Source of the DNA: an uncultured Clostridia bacterium
Lineage (GTDB): Bacteria; Bacillota; Clostridia; Oscillospirales; Acutalibacteraceae
NCBI GenBank assembly: GCA_945971755.1
Contig: CAMFPJ010000045.1
Location: 1-10,698, forward strand
DNA length: 10,698 nt
Direction of reading: 5' to 3'
Positions 1-5,918 of the stretch are shown one piece after another (within the stretch, counting starts at the first letter, position 1; each line of letters starts with the position of its first letter). Under the pieces are notes generated by a model that was not told the origin of the DNA, searched no databases, and was given only the letters and a program-made list of their open reading frames with translations. The translations under genes and the position numbers were made by a program.

Positions 1-1409
1 TGAGTGTCACCGTAAGCGTCACCTGTTACGCCCTTTCTGCACTCCTCACCTATTGGTGAAGTGGGAATATAGGGAATATCCGCATCAATATTTTTAACTT
101 CCTCTGCCAAAATCTCGTAGAAGAATTTTTTATACCATTTTACGATTTTTAAGGTTTCCGGCATATATGAGAACATAACCTCAAGCTCATTATTGCCGCA
201 AAGGAGCGCTAACGACGGGTGATTTCTGATTCTCTTAACATTTTGGCGAGCTTCTGTAAGACAGTTTTCAAGGAAATCTTCTTCATAAAACGGGTACATA
301 AGGCAAGCGTACATAAAATCTTGCCACAAAAGAATACCTTTTTCGTCGCACTGTGAGTAAAAATAGTCACTGCCGTAATTTGCACCGCCCCAAATACGAA
401 GAATATTGAAATTAGCCTCCAAGGCGCTGTCAATGTAATAGTCAACGGTTTCATTTGTTGCTCTGCCGATTAAAGCGTCGGGAATTATGTAATTTCCGCC
501 CTTTGCGAAAATCGGAACACCGTTAAGTTCAATACAGAAAGTACCGCCGAATTCGTCTTTGTCACGGTTAAGTCTGACAGTACGAAGTCCTGTTTTTTGG
601 GTAACGGTTTCTCCGTCTAAAGTTGCGGTAACGGTGTAAAGAGGCTGTTTTTCCTTGCCTGAAAGCTCACGTGTCCACCAAAGAGTCGGTGACTCGATTT
701 TAATTTCACTGTCACCCCTAAAGAAGATTTCTTCACCGTTCGGGCAAATTACCTTGCCCTCATACTCACCCTCGCCGTCAATTTCGGCGCTGATTTTAAG
801 AGTAACTGTGCCGTTTTCGTGAATTTGGCGGATGTCAAGATTTTCAATTCTGTTATCAAATGCCACAACGGAAATATCACCGAGAATACCTGAAAGCGGA
901 GCGGAAATGCCCCAGTCCCAACCGAAATGGCAATGTGGCTTACGGATGTAGGCAATGCCGTCAGTACCGTTGCAGTTTTTCGGAAGCGGATCTTCCTTTT
1001 GCCTTTTTGTTGCAAAATTCACGGGAGAACGGAAAATAATCTCAAGGGTGTTTTCGCCCTCAACCGCAAATGGTTTTATATCAAATTCATACTTAATATG
1101 GGCATTTTTTCCCTCGCCGATTTTTTGACCGTTAAGGTAAAGCTCACAAAGGGTGTCAAGCGCGTCGCAAGAAAGCAGAACCTTTCTTTTGGAGAGTTCT
1201 TCCCCTGTCAAATTAAATGTGCGAGAATAGGACCAATCCTCTGTACCTATCCACTGAACTTTAGATTCGTTATCTTTATAAAACGGGTCGGGAATTTCAC
1301 CCACTGACAAAAGCTGTGTGTAGTTGTCACAGGGAACCTGTACGGAAAAACTTTTGCCTGAATTAACAGATTTCAAAGTCCAGTCACCGTTAAGCTTTAT
1401 CTTTTTCAA
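1..1409 (-). CDS. Beta-mannosidase, glycoside hydrolase family 2 (3' end beyond window)
   Basis: Hydrolyses terminal beta-mannosyl residues of manno-oligosaccharides; probably cytoplasmic, since the N-terminus (MKKIKLNGDW) has no signal peptide. About 469 codons are visible; family members are usually 800-880 residues, so the missing part should hold the catalytic nucleophile. Domains: jelly-roll sugar-binding domain about 1-175 with the beta-mannosidase signature HFGWDWG (about 161-167), an Ig-like domain to about 280, then the TIM barrel with FAKGGNY (about 300), RIWGGANY (about 337-344), WQDFMYAC (362-369) and GNNE, whose Glu408 is the expected acid/base. These motifs match beta-mannosidase better than beta-galactosidase or beta-glucuronidase. 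The start is TTG at 1409, chosen because GAGGTG lies 6 nt upstream and the residues after it match family N-termini; an in-frame GTG at 1418 lies inside that SD and is unlikely. The gene has its own promoter and is separated from mnmA by a terminator. Family call is firm; substrate range is not. Confidence 0.93.
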   Translation of the reverse strand, partial: MKKIKLNGDWTLKSVNSGKSFSVQVPCDNYTQLLSVGEIPDPFYKDNESKVQWIGTEDWSYSRTFNLTGEELSKRKVLLSCDALDTLCELYLNGQKIGEGKNAHIKYEFDIKPFAVEGENTLEIIFRSPVNFATKRQKEDPLPKNCNGTDGIAYIRKPHCHFGWDWGISAPLSGILGDISVVAFDNRIENLDIRQIHENGTVTLKISAEIDGEGEYEGKVICPNGEEIFFRGDSEIKIESPTLWWTRELSGKEKQPLYTVTATLDGETVTQKTGLRTVRLNRDKDEFGGTFCIELNGVPIFAKGGNYIIPDALIGRATNETVDYYIDSALEANFNILRIWGGANYGSDYFYSQCDEKGILLWQDFMYACLMYPFYEEDFLENCLTEARQNVKRIRNHPSLALLCGNNELEVMFSYMPETLKIVKWYKKFFYEILAEEVKNIDADIPYIPTSPIGEECRKGVTGDAYGDT

Positions 1410-1429
1410 AAAAATCACCTCTAATGTAT

Positions 1430-1458
1430 ATTGTACCAAATAGAATGTTATTTGTAAA
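1430..1458 (-). promoter_or_regulatory. Promoter of the beta-mannosidase gene
   Basis: Read on the minus strand, TTTACA (1453-1458) and TACAAT (1430-1435) are separated by exactly 17 bp, one mismatch each from the sigma-A consensus. The start point would fall near 1423, leaving a leader of only about 14 nt that is almost entirely the SD (GAGGTG, 1416-1421). Not experimentally supported, but spacing and position fit well. Confidence 0.7.
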
Positions 1459-1471
1459 CAGCAACAGTCAC

Positions 1472-1485
1472 TTAAAACGCTTTCT
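1472..1485. promoter_or_regulatory. CRE-like / LacI-family operator-like site
   Basis: The minus strand reads AGAAAGCGTTTTAA, centred on CG, which differs at two positions from one version of the catabolite-responsive element (TGAAAGCGTTTTCA). It sits just upstream of the -35 box of the beta-mannosidase promoter, where a CcpA or dedicated LacI-family sugar regulator could act. A single near-match in AT-rich DNA is weak evidence, and the position upstream of -35 is not the classic repression position. Confidence 0.3.
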
Positions 1486-1573
1486 GATATTTTGCAACCG
1501 CGACCTTACGGCAGAAGCGGAACAATCCACCAAAGTTGTTATGGCAGCGGAAAACCAAAGTACCCGTAAAAAT

Positions 1574-1604
1574 AAAAAATACGCACCGACGGTGCGTATT
1601 TTTT
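1574..1604 (-). terminator. Rho-independent terminator of the isc-nadA-mnmA operon
   Basis: A perfect 31-bp inverted repeat centred on 1589 (arms AAAAAATACGCACCG and its complement) begins directly after the mnmA stop codon at 1605-1607. On the minus strand the GC-rich stem is followed by a T-rich run. A-run and T-run flank both sides, so it could also stop plus-strand transcription. Confidence 0.9.
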
Positions 1605-2672
1605 TTATATTATTTCACCGCCGCCGAGAACTACATCGCCGTCATACAGAACTACTGCCTGACCTTTTGTAATTGCTCTTTGCGGCTCATCAAATTTTAC
1701 ATGAAGAAGTCCGTCTTCTGTCTGCCACGCCGTTGCGGGCTGTTCTTTATGGCGATAACGCACTTTAGCGCAAACCCTCACCGGCGTTTTAAGACTTTCA
1801 CACGAAATTAAATTCACATTGTCCGCAGTTAGAGAATCGGAAAATAAATCATCGTTATCGCCTAAGACCACGCGATTTGTTTCAGGCTGAATATCGCAAA
1901 CATACAAGGGCTTTGTATAAGCTATTCCTAACCCCTTACGCTGACCTATTGTATAATTTACAATTCCGTTATGCGTTCCGAGTATTTTGCCGTTTTTATC
2001 GGTAAATTCACCCTTTTCAAAGGTTTTTCCGCTGTAGCGTCTGATAAATTCTGCATAGTCACCGTCCGGAACAAAGCAGATATCCTGACTGTCGTGCTTT
2101 CTTGCATTGACAAAGCCGTTTTCCTCGGCAATTTCACGAATCTTTGACTTTGTGTAGCCGCCTAAGGGAAATTTTATATGAGATAACTGCTCCTGAGAAA
2201 GCATATACAGAACATAGCTTTGGTCCTTTGAATCATCAACTGCTTTTTTAAGTAAATATCTGCCGCTGTTTTCATCATATTCTATGCGTGCATAGTGACC
2301 TGTAACGACATAATCAAAGTTAATCTCTTTCATTCTGACAAGCATTTTGTCAAATTTTAAGTATCTGTTACAGTCAATACAAGGATTGGGCGTACGGCCG
2401 TTTTCATAGGCTTTTATAAAACTATCAATTACACATTCATGGAACTTATCGGTGAAATTAAACACATAAAAGGGCATATTCAATTTATGTGCAACGCTTT
2501 TTGCATCCTCAACGTCAGACAGAGAACAGCAACCGTTTTCACGGCTGATATTAGCGTCTTCGTTAGTATATAACTTCATTGTTGCACCGATACAGTCATA
2601 CCCTTCATTTTTCATAAGTAAAGCGGCGACAGAACTGTCAACGCCGCCGCTCATTGCAATAATTGCCTTCAT
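1605..2672 (-). CDS. mnmA: tRNA-specific 2-thiouridylase MnmA
   Basis: Adenylates U34 of tRNA-Lys, -Glu and -Gln and inserts sulfur to give s2U34; sulfur is passed from a cysteine desulfurase as persulfide. The 355-residue protein has the N-terminal ATP-pyrophosphatase loop SGGVDSS (8-14), the CCSLSDVEDA stretch (48-57), NPCIDCN with catalytic Cys98, and HDSQDICF with Cys199, the persulfide-carrying residue, so both key cysteines are present. GQRKGLG marks the tRNA-binding part, and a beta-barrel domain follows. The ATG at 2670-2672 was chosen over an in-frame TTG at 2690: it gives the family N-terminus MKAIIAMSGG and has GGTGA 5 nt upstream, and the longer form would overlap nadA by 17 nt. 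It lies one base after the nadA stop, so it is translationally coupled, and it is the last gene of an operon headed by its sulfur donor IscS. Confidence 0.97.
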   Translation of the reverse strand: MKAIIAMSGGVDSSVAALLMKNEGYDCIGATMKLYTNEDANISRENGCCSLSDVEDAKSVAHKLNMPFYVFNFTDKFHECVIDSFIKAYENGRTPNPCIDCNRYLKFDKMLVRMKEINFDYVVTGHYARIEYDENSGRYLLKKAVDDSKDQSYVLYMLSQEQLSHIKFPLGGYTKSKIREIAEENGFVNARKHDSQDICFVPDGDYAEFIRRYSGKTFEKGEFTDKNGKILGTHNGIVNYTIGQRKGLGIAYTKPLYVCDIQPETNRVVLGDNDDLFSDSLTADNVNLISCESLKTPVRVCAKVRYRHKEQPATAWQTEDGLLHVKFDEPQRAITKGQAVVLYDGDVVLGGGEII

Positions 2673-2673
2673 T

Positions 2674-3591
2674 TTATTCACCAAGCTCAATCATTTTATC
2701 AATGCATTTTCGGGCATTTTTAATGGTTTCCTCGTCAAGAATAATTTCTTCTCCTCCCTCGCCTTTAACTGTCTTGTAAAGGTCAACAAGGGTTGTTGCT
2801 TTCATATTTGAACAGATAAGGTCTTTTGAAAGCGGATAGAAATTTTTGTCCGGACATTCGTACTGTAAAAGCTCAAGAATACTGATTTCAGTACCGATTA
2901 TGAACTCTTTCTTATCAGACTTTTTAGCATAGTTCATAATGCCCGTTGTTGAGCCCACAAAGTCTGCGTGCTTTACAACGTCGGGTCTGCACTCGGGGTG
3001 AACCAAGAATAGTGCGTCCGGGTGAGCTTCTTTTGCCCTGATTACCTCTGACTCATTGATTTTTGCATGAGTGGGGCAACCGCCTGAAAGAAGCATAAAG
3101 TTTTTTTCGGGAAGCTGTTTTTTTACAAAGTCACCCAAATTGCAGTCCGGAATAAAGAGTATATTTTTCTCAGGCATTTTTTTTACAATTTCAACTGCCT
3201 GCGAACTTGTTACACAAACATCACAAACTGTTTTAAGAGCAGCGGTCGTGTTAATGTAAGCCACAACCGCATAGTCGGGATACATATTTTTAACTGCTTC
3301 TATAGTCTCTTTTTCCATTTGTTCTGCCATTGGGCAGCCTGCAGTACTGTTGGCAAGGTAAACTGTTTTTTCAGGCGAAAGAATTTTTGCCGTTTCAGCC
3401 ATAAAACGAACGCCGCACATAATTACGGTTTTTGCGTCTGTGCCCTTTGCCTTAACCGAAAGAGCGTAACTGTCGCCTGTAAAATCGGCAACCTCCTGAA
3501 TTTCTTTGGCCACATAAGAATGGGCAAGAATACAAATGTTATTCTCTTTTTTCAGTCTTAAAATTTCTTCCTGAATTTCTTTAATAGTCAT
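2674..3591 (-). CDS. nadA: Quinolinate synthase NadA
   Basis: Condenses iminoaspartate with dihydroxyacetone phosphate to quinolinate in de novo NAD synthesis, using a [4Fe-4S] cluster with one open iron site. At 305 residues it has the compact length of bacterial and archaeal NadA of the Thermotoga type. The three expected cluster cysteines are Cys86 (NSTAGCPMAE), Cys172 (GGCPTHAK) and Cys260 (DLICSNMK), at the spacing known for the family. Active-site stretches AHSYV (23-27), MAETAKIL (64-71) and HPEC (198-201) are present. The SD is TTGAGGAA, overlapping the last codons of iscU, 7 nt before the ATG; only 2 nt separate the genes. No nadB or nadC is visible, so the iminoaspartate source and the phosphoribosyltransferase must be encoded elsewhere. 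Its place in an isc operon fits its need for a cluster. Confidence 0.97.
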   Translation of the reverse strand: MTIKEIQEEILRLKKENNICILAHSYVAKEIQEVADFTGDSYALSVKAKGTDAKTVIMCGVRFMAETAKILSPEKTVYLANSTAGCPMAEQMEKETIEAVKNMYPDYAVVAYINTTAALKTVCDVCVTSSQAVEIVKKMPEKNILFIPDCNLGDFVKKQLPEKNFMLLSGGCPTHAKINESEVIRAKEAHPDALFLVHPECRPDVVKHADFVGSTTGIMNYAKKSDKKEFIIGTEISILELLQYECPDKNFYPLSKDLICSNMKATTLVDLYKTVKGEGGEEIILDEETIKNARKCIDKMIELGE

Positions 3592-3593
3592 AA

Positions 3594-4025
3594 TTATTCC
3601 TCAACACCGTGTTCGTGTGCTTCGTTGAAATGGAACTGGGCTTCGTCATAAACAATTCCGTTTCTGTCATAGTAATCGCGAACTGCGGCCTTGATTGCCT
3701 GCTCTGCCAGAACCGAACAGTGAATTTTTACTGCGGGGAGTCCGTCAAGAGCTTCAACAACGGCCTTGTTTGTAAGCTTCAGAGCCTCTGAAACAGGCTG
3801 ACCCATAATAAGGTCAGTTGCCATTGATGATGTTGCAATAGCGGAAGCACAGCCATAAGTGTTAAACTTTACATCTGTAATAATTCCGTCTTTGATTTTG
3901 AGATACATTTTCATAATATCTCCGCATTTTGCGTTGCCAACCTCACCTACACCGTCAGCGTCATCAATTTTACCTACGTTGTGGGGATGGACAAAATGTT
4001 CCATTACTTTCTCTGAATATTCCAT
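3594..4025 (-). CDS. iscU: Iron-sulfur cluster scaffold IscU / NifU N-terminal type
   Basis: Cytoplasmic scaffold on which [2Fe-2S] and [4Fe-4S] clusters are assembled from IscS-derived sulfur before transfer to apoproteins. The 143-residue protein has the three scaffold cysteines Cys34 (NAKCGDIMK), Cys59 (YGCASAIATSS) and Cys103 (KIHCSVLAEQA), plus Asp36, which tunes cluster release. It lacks the ferredoxin and C-terminal domains of full NifU. The HscA-binding LPPVK loop of proteobacterial IscU is replaced by LPAVK (96-100); no hscA/hscB is present. The last 15 or so residues are rich in His and Glu (His132, 137, 139) beyond the usual fold, perhaps a metal-binding tail. The ATG overlaps the iscS stop by one base (TAATG), with AGAGG about 9 nt upstream. 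Confidence 0.96.
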   Translation of the reverse strand: MEYSEKVMEHFVHPHNVGKIDDADGVGEVGNAKCGDIMKMYLKIKDGIITDVKFNTYGCASAIATSSMATDLIMGQPVSEALKLTNKAVVEALDGLPAVKIHCSVLAEQAIKAAVRDYYDRNGIVYDEAQFHFNEAHEHGVEE

Positions 4026-5206
4026 TATGCATTACCTCTTTCTTTCTGCAATCTTTCCCACAAAGGTGACATATTACGAAGTCTTTCAATTATGGGAGGA
4101 ACCTGTTCTATAATGTAATCAGCTTCTTCAATCGTGTTTTCTTCACAGAAGCTGAGTCTTAACGAGCCGTGCGCAACCTCATGAGGAAGACCGATTGCAA
4201 GCAAAACGTGGCTTGGGTCAAGCGAGCCTGAGGTGCAAGCAGAACCGGAAGACGCCTGAATACCCACTATATCGAGATATAGAAGGAGCGACTCACCCTC
4301 TACACCCTCAAAGCACATGCTGACATTTCCCGGAAGTCTTTGTTCACGGTCACCGTTTACTCTGCTGTAGGGAATTTTAAGAAGGCCTTCAATAACATGG
4401 TCGCGAATTTCCGAGAGTTTTTTCATATTTACTTCAAGATTATCGTTCGCTTCTTTAAGAGCTGCCGCCATACCCACAATTGCGGGAACATTTTCAGTGC
4501 CTGCGCGGCGGTTTCTTTCCTGTGCGCCGCCCTCAATAAGATTTGGAAGTCTTATTGATTTTTTGCAATAAAGTGCGCCAACGCCCTTTGGTCCGTGGAA
4601 TTTATGACCGGACATTGAAAGCATGTCAATATTATCTTTCTCAACATCAATGGGCAAGTGACCTACTGCTTGTACGGCATCTGTATGGAACAAAACGCCT
4701 CTCTCGCGGCAAATTGCACCGATTTCACGAATTGGCTGAACAGAGCCGATTTCGTTATTTGCGAACATAACAGTTACAAGTGCAGTATCTTCACGAATCG
4801 CATTTTTGAGGTCATCCAAACGTATAATACCGTTTTCATACACGTCTAAAAGTGTAACTTCAAAGCCTCTGCGCTCAAGGTATTTGAGAGTATGCAAAAC
4901 TGCGTGATGCTCAAACTTTGTACTGATAATGTGTTTTTTTCCTTTTTTTGCCATAAGCTCTGCTGTGCTTTTTATTGCCCAGTTGTCACTCTCACTTCCA
5001 CCTGATGTAAAATAAATTTCATCAGGAGAACAGTTTAGAATATTTGCAATCTGCACTCTTGCGTCACGAACAGCGTGAAATGCGTCCTGACCTACAGAAT
5101 GTAAGCTTGAGGGATTGCCGTAAAACTCCTTAAAGCACGGCATCATCGCATCAAGTGCAGTTTGTGAGATTTTTGTTGTTGCAGCGTTGTCTGCATATAC
5201 TTTCAT
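4025..5206 (-). CDS. iscS: Cysteine desulfurase IscS/NifS (PLP-dependent)
   Basis: Takes sulfur from L-cysteine as an enzyme persulfide, releasing alanine, and feeds IscU and MnmA. The 393-residue protein begins with MKVYADNAATTK. It shows FEHHAV with His101, TDAVQA with Asp176 contacting PLP, SMSGHKFHGPKG with the Schiff-base Lys202, and the mobile loop SSGSACTSGSLDPSHVL with catalytic Cys324. The long form of that loop marks a group I desulfurase (IscS/NifS rather than SufS/CsdA). An in-frame ATG at 5230 would add eight residues (MSTERDVL), but it lacks a good SD; the ATG at 5204-5206 has AAAGAG 8 nt upstream, the same arrangement as iscR, and matches the family start. It is the first gene of the operon, with a promoter at 5266-5294. 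NifS is an equally valid name, since no nitrogenase genes are present. Confidence 0.97.
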   Translation of the reverse strand: MKVYADNAATTKISQTALDAMMPCFKEFYGNPSSLHSVGQDAFHAVRDARVQIANILNCSPDEIYFTSGGSESDNWAIKSTAELMAKKGKKHIISTKFEHHAVLHTLKYLERRGFEVTLLDVYENGIIRLDDLKNAIREDTALVTVMFANNEIGSVQPIREIGAICRERGVLFHTDAVQAVGHLPIDVEKDNIDMLSMSGHKFHGPKGVGALYCKKSIRLPNLIEGGAQERNRRAGTENVPAIVGMAAALKEANDNLEVNMKKLSEIRDHVIEGLLKIPYSRVNGDREQRLPGNVSMCFEGVEGESLLLYLDIVGIQASSGSACTSGSLDPSHVLLAIGLPHEVAHGSLRLSFCEENTIEEADYIIEQVPPIIERLRNMSPLWERLQKERGNA

Positions 5207-5235
5207 AAGCACATCTCTTTCCGTAGACATACATT

Positions 5236-5256
5236 TTCACAGTAAATTACTATGAA
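5236..5256. promoter_or_regulatory. Operator 1, IscR-type palindrome downstream of the iscS start point
   Basis: On the minus strand, half-site TTCATAGTAA, a central T, then TTACTGTGAA. The two halves are inverted repeats with a single mismatch in ten. It covers roughly +3 to +23 of the predicted iscS transcript, a position for blocking transcription. Binding by the neighbouring Rrf2 protein is inferred. Confidence 0.7.
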
Positions 5257-5265
5257 TCCTTAAAT

Positions 5266-5286
5266 ATCATACTACTTTACTATGAA
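5266..5286. promoter_or_regulatory. Operator 2, IscR-type palindrome over the iscS -10 and spacer
   Basis: On the minus strand the left half TTCATAGTAA is identical to that of operator 1; the right half GTAGTATGAT matches the inverted repeat at 7 of 10 positions. It covers the -10 box and most of the spacer. Its centre (5276) is exactly 30 bp, about three helical turns, from the centre of operator 1 (5246), so proteins at the two sites would face the same side of the DNA. Confidence 0.65.
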
Positions 5287-5294
5287 TTTGTCAA
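5266..5294 (-). promoter_or_regulatory. Promoter of the iscS-iscU-nadA-mnmA operon
   Basis: TTGACA (5289-5294), a perfect -35 box, and TATGAT (5266-5271) are separated by 17 bp on the minus strand. The start point is expected near 5259. The promoter lies in the 162-bp gap between iscR and iscS, so the operon can be transcribed apart from iscR. No clear terminator separates iscR from it, so read-through from iscR is also possible. Confidence 0.82.
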
Positions 5295-5368
5295 TTATTA
5301 TTAAAATATTATTTATTAAATAAACCCTATACACAAAAAGTATTGTCATTTACACTCTTTTGTATTCG

Positions 5369-5803
5369 TCAGCAACAGCCGCAATTGCCCTTTTCCGCCT
5401 GTTTTTCAACAAGATACTGTAATGTGATTGAGTCCACAACCTCATTAACCGCATCAAGAACTTTTTGCCAAATTTCAACTGTTACGCAGTCCATACAATG
5501 TTCACAAGTATTTTCTTCGGTATCAAGGCAAATTACGGGAGCAAGACTGCCCTCTGCCACACGAAGAATTTCACCAACGGTATAATCTTTCGGTTCACGG
5601 GTCAGCCTGTACCCCCCCTGAGCACCGCGGGTGCTTTCAACAAGGCTTTCCTTAGCAAGCATTTTAATTATCTGTTCAAGATATTTCTCGCTGATATTTT
5701 GTCTTTGTGAAATGCTTTTAATTGAGATATATTCTCCGTTTGAGTGAATAGCCAAGTCAAGCATTAAACGGAGAGCATACCTTCCTTTAGTTGATATTTT
5801 CAT
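5369..5803 (-). CDS. iscR: Rrf2-family iron-sulfur regulator, IscR-like
   Basis: Winged-helix DNA-binding repressor/activator that senses iron-sulfur status through a bound cluster. The 144-residue protein starts MKISTKGRYALRLMLDLA, the Rrf2 signature. The HTH lies at about 27-50 (ISIKSISQRQNISEKYLEQI) and the wing at about 58-68 (TRGAQGGYRL). Cys92, Cys100, Cys103 and Cys106 (CLDTEENTCEHCMDC) are the candidate cluster ligands; E. coli IscR uses Cys92, 98, 104 and His107, so spacing differs slightly and one more Cys is available. The protein ends GNCGCC, adding three cysteines at the extreme C-terminus. The SD is AAAGAG 8 nt before the ATG. Its location directly upstream of iscS and the repeated palindromes in both promoters support the IscR role over CymR or NsrR. 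Confidence 0.92.
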   Translation of the reverse strand: MKISTKGRYALRLMLDLAIHSNGEYISIKSISQRQNISEKYLEQIIKMLAKESLVESTRGAQGGYRLTREPKDYTVGEILRVAEGSLAPVICLDTEENTCEHCMDCVTVEIWQKVLDAVNEVVDSITLQYLVEKQAEKGNCGCC

Positions 5804-5834
5804 TTTTTCACACTCTTTATTTTGGTTTATATAT

Positions 5835-5863
5835 AATATAATACAAATTTAGTAGGAATTCAA
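5835..5863 (-). promoter_or_regulatory. Promoter of iscR
   Basis: TTGAAT (5858-5863) and TATATT (5835-5840) with a 17-bp spacer on the minus strand. The start would be near 5828, giving a leader of about 24 nt. The surrounding DNA is very AT-rich, so alternative -10 boxes (for example in TATATATAA) are possible. Confidence 0.6.
5838..5858. promoter_or_regulatory. Operator-like box in the iscR promoter
   Basis: On the minus strand the left half TTCCTACTAA matches the left half of the two iscS operators (TTCATAGTAA) at 8 of 10 positions, and the core TACTAAATTTGTA is nearly palindromic. It fills the spacer and touches the -10 box, much as operator 2 does. The right half is poorly conserved (5 of 10 against operator 1). 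Suggests autoregulation. Confidence 0.5.
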
Positions 5864-5876
5864 TTAGCATAATAAA

Positions 5877-5903
5877 AAAAGACGGACAGAATGTCCGCCT
5901 TTT
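5877..5903 (-). terminator. Rho-independent terminator of the GPH symporter gene
   Basis: Arms AAAAG/CTTTT and CGGACA/TGTCCG around a GAA loop (one mismatch, 5882/5898). On the minus strand the stem ends in CTTTTTTTATT. It starts 15 bp after the symporter stop codon and lies just upstream of the iscR promoter, insulating iscR. Confidence 0.85.
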
Positions 5904-5918
5904 AGTTGTGCAAAATGC

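Noticed and set aside
927..1307. Plus-strand open frame opposite the beta-mannosidase
   Set aside because: Opposite strand of a gene with intact GH2 motifs; no start signals.
2673..2690. Upstream TTG start extending MnmA by six residues
   Set aside because: It runs into nadA, lacks a clear SD, and the ATG at 2672 gives the conserved family N-terminus.
4025..5206. Nitrogen-fixation role for the NifS/NifU-like proteins
   Set aside because: No nitrogenase genes are present, and the iscR and mnmA context points to general iron-sulfur and thiolation metabolism.
5207..5230. Upstream ATG for IscS (MSTERDVL extension)
   Set aside because: No adequate SD before it; the internal ATG has AAAGAG at 8 nt and fits family N-termini.
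5300..5368. Possible terminator hairpin between iscR and iscS
   Set aside because: Only a ragged pairing (ATACA..AAAGAGT with ACTTTTTGTGTAT) with mismatches and no GC-rich stem; not convincing.
5804..5876. Riboswitch or leader RNA upstream of iscR
   Set aside because: The leader is only about 24 nt by promoter prediction and AT-rich with no structured element; the palindromes fit protein operators better.
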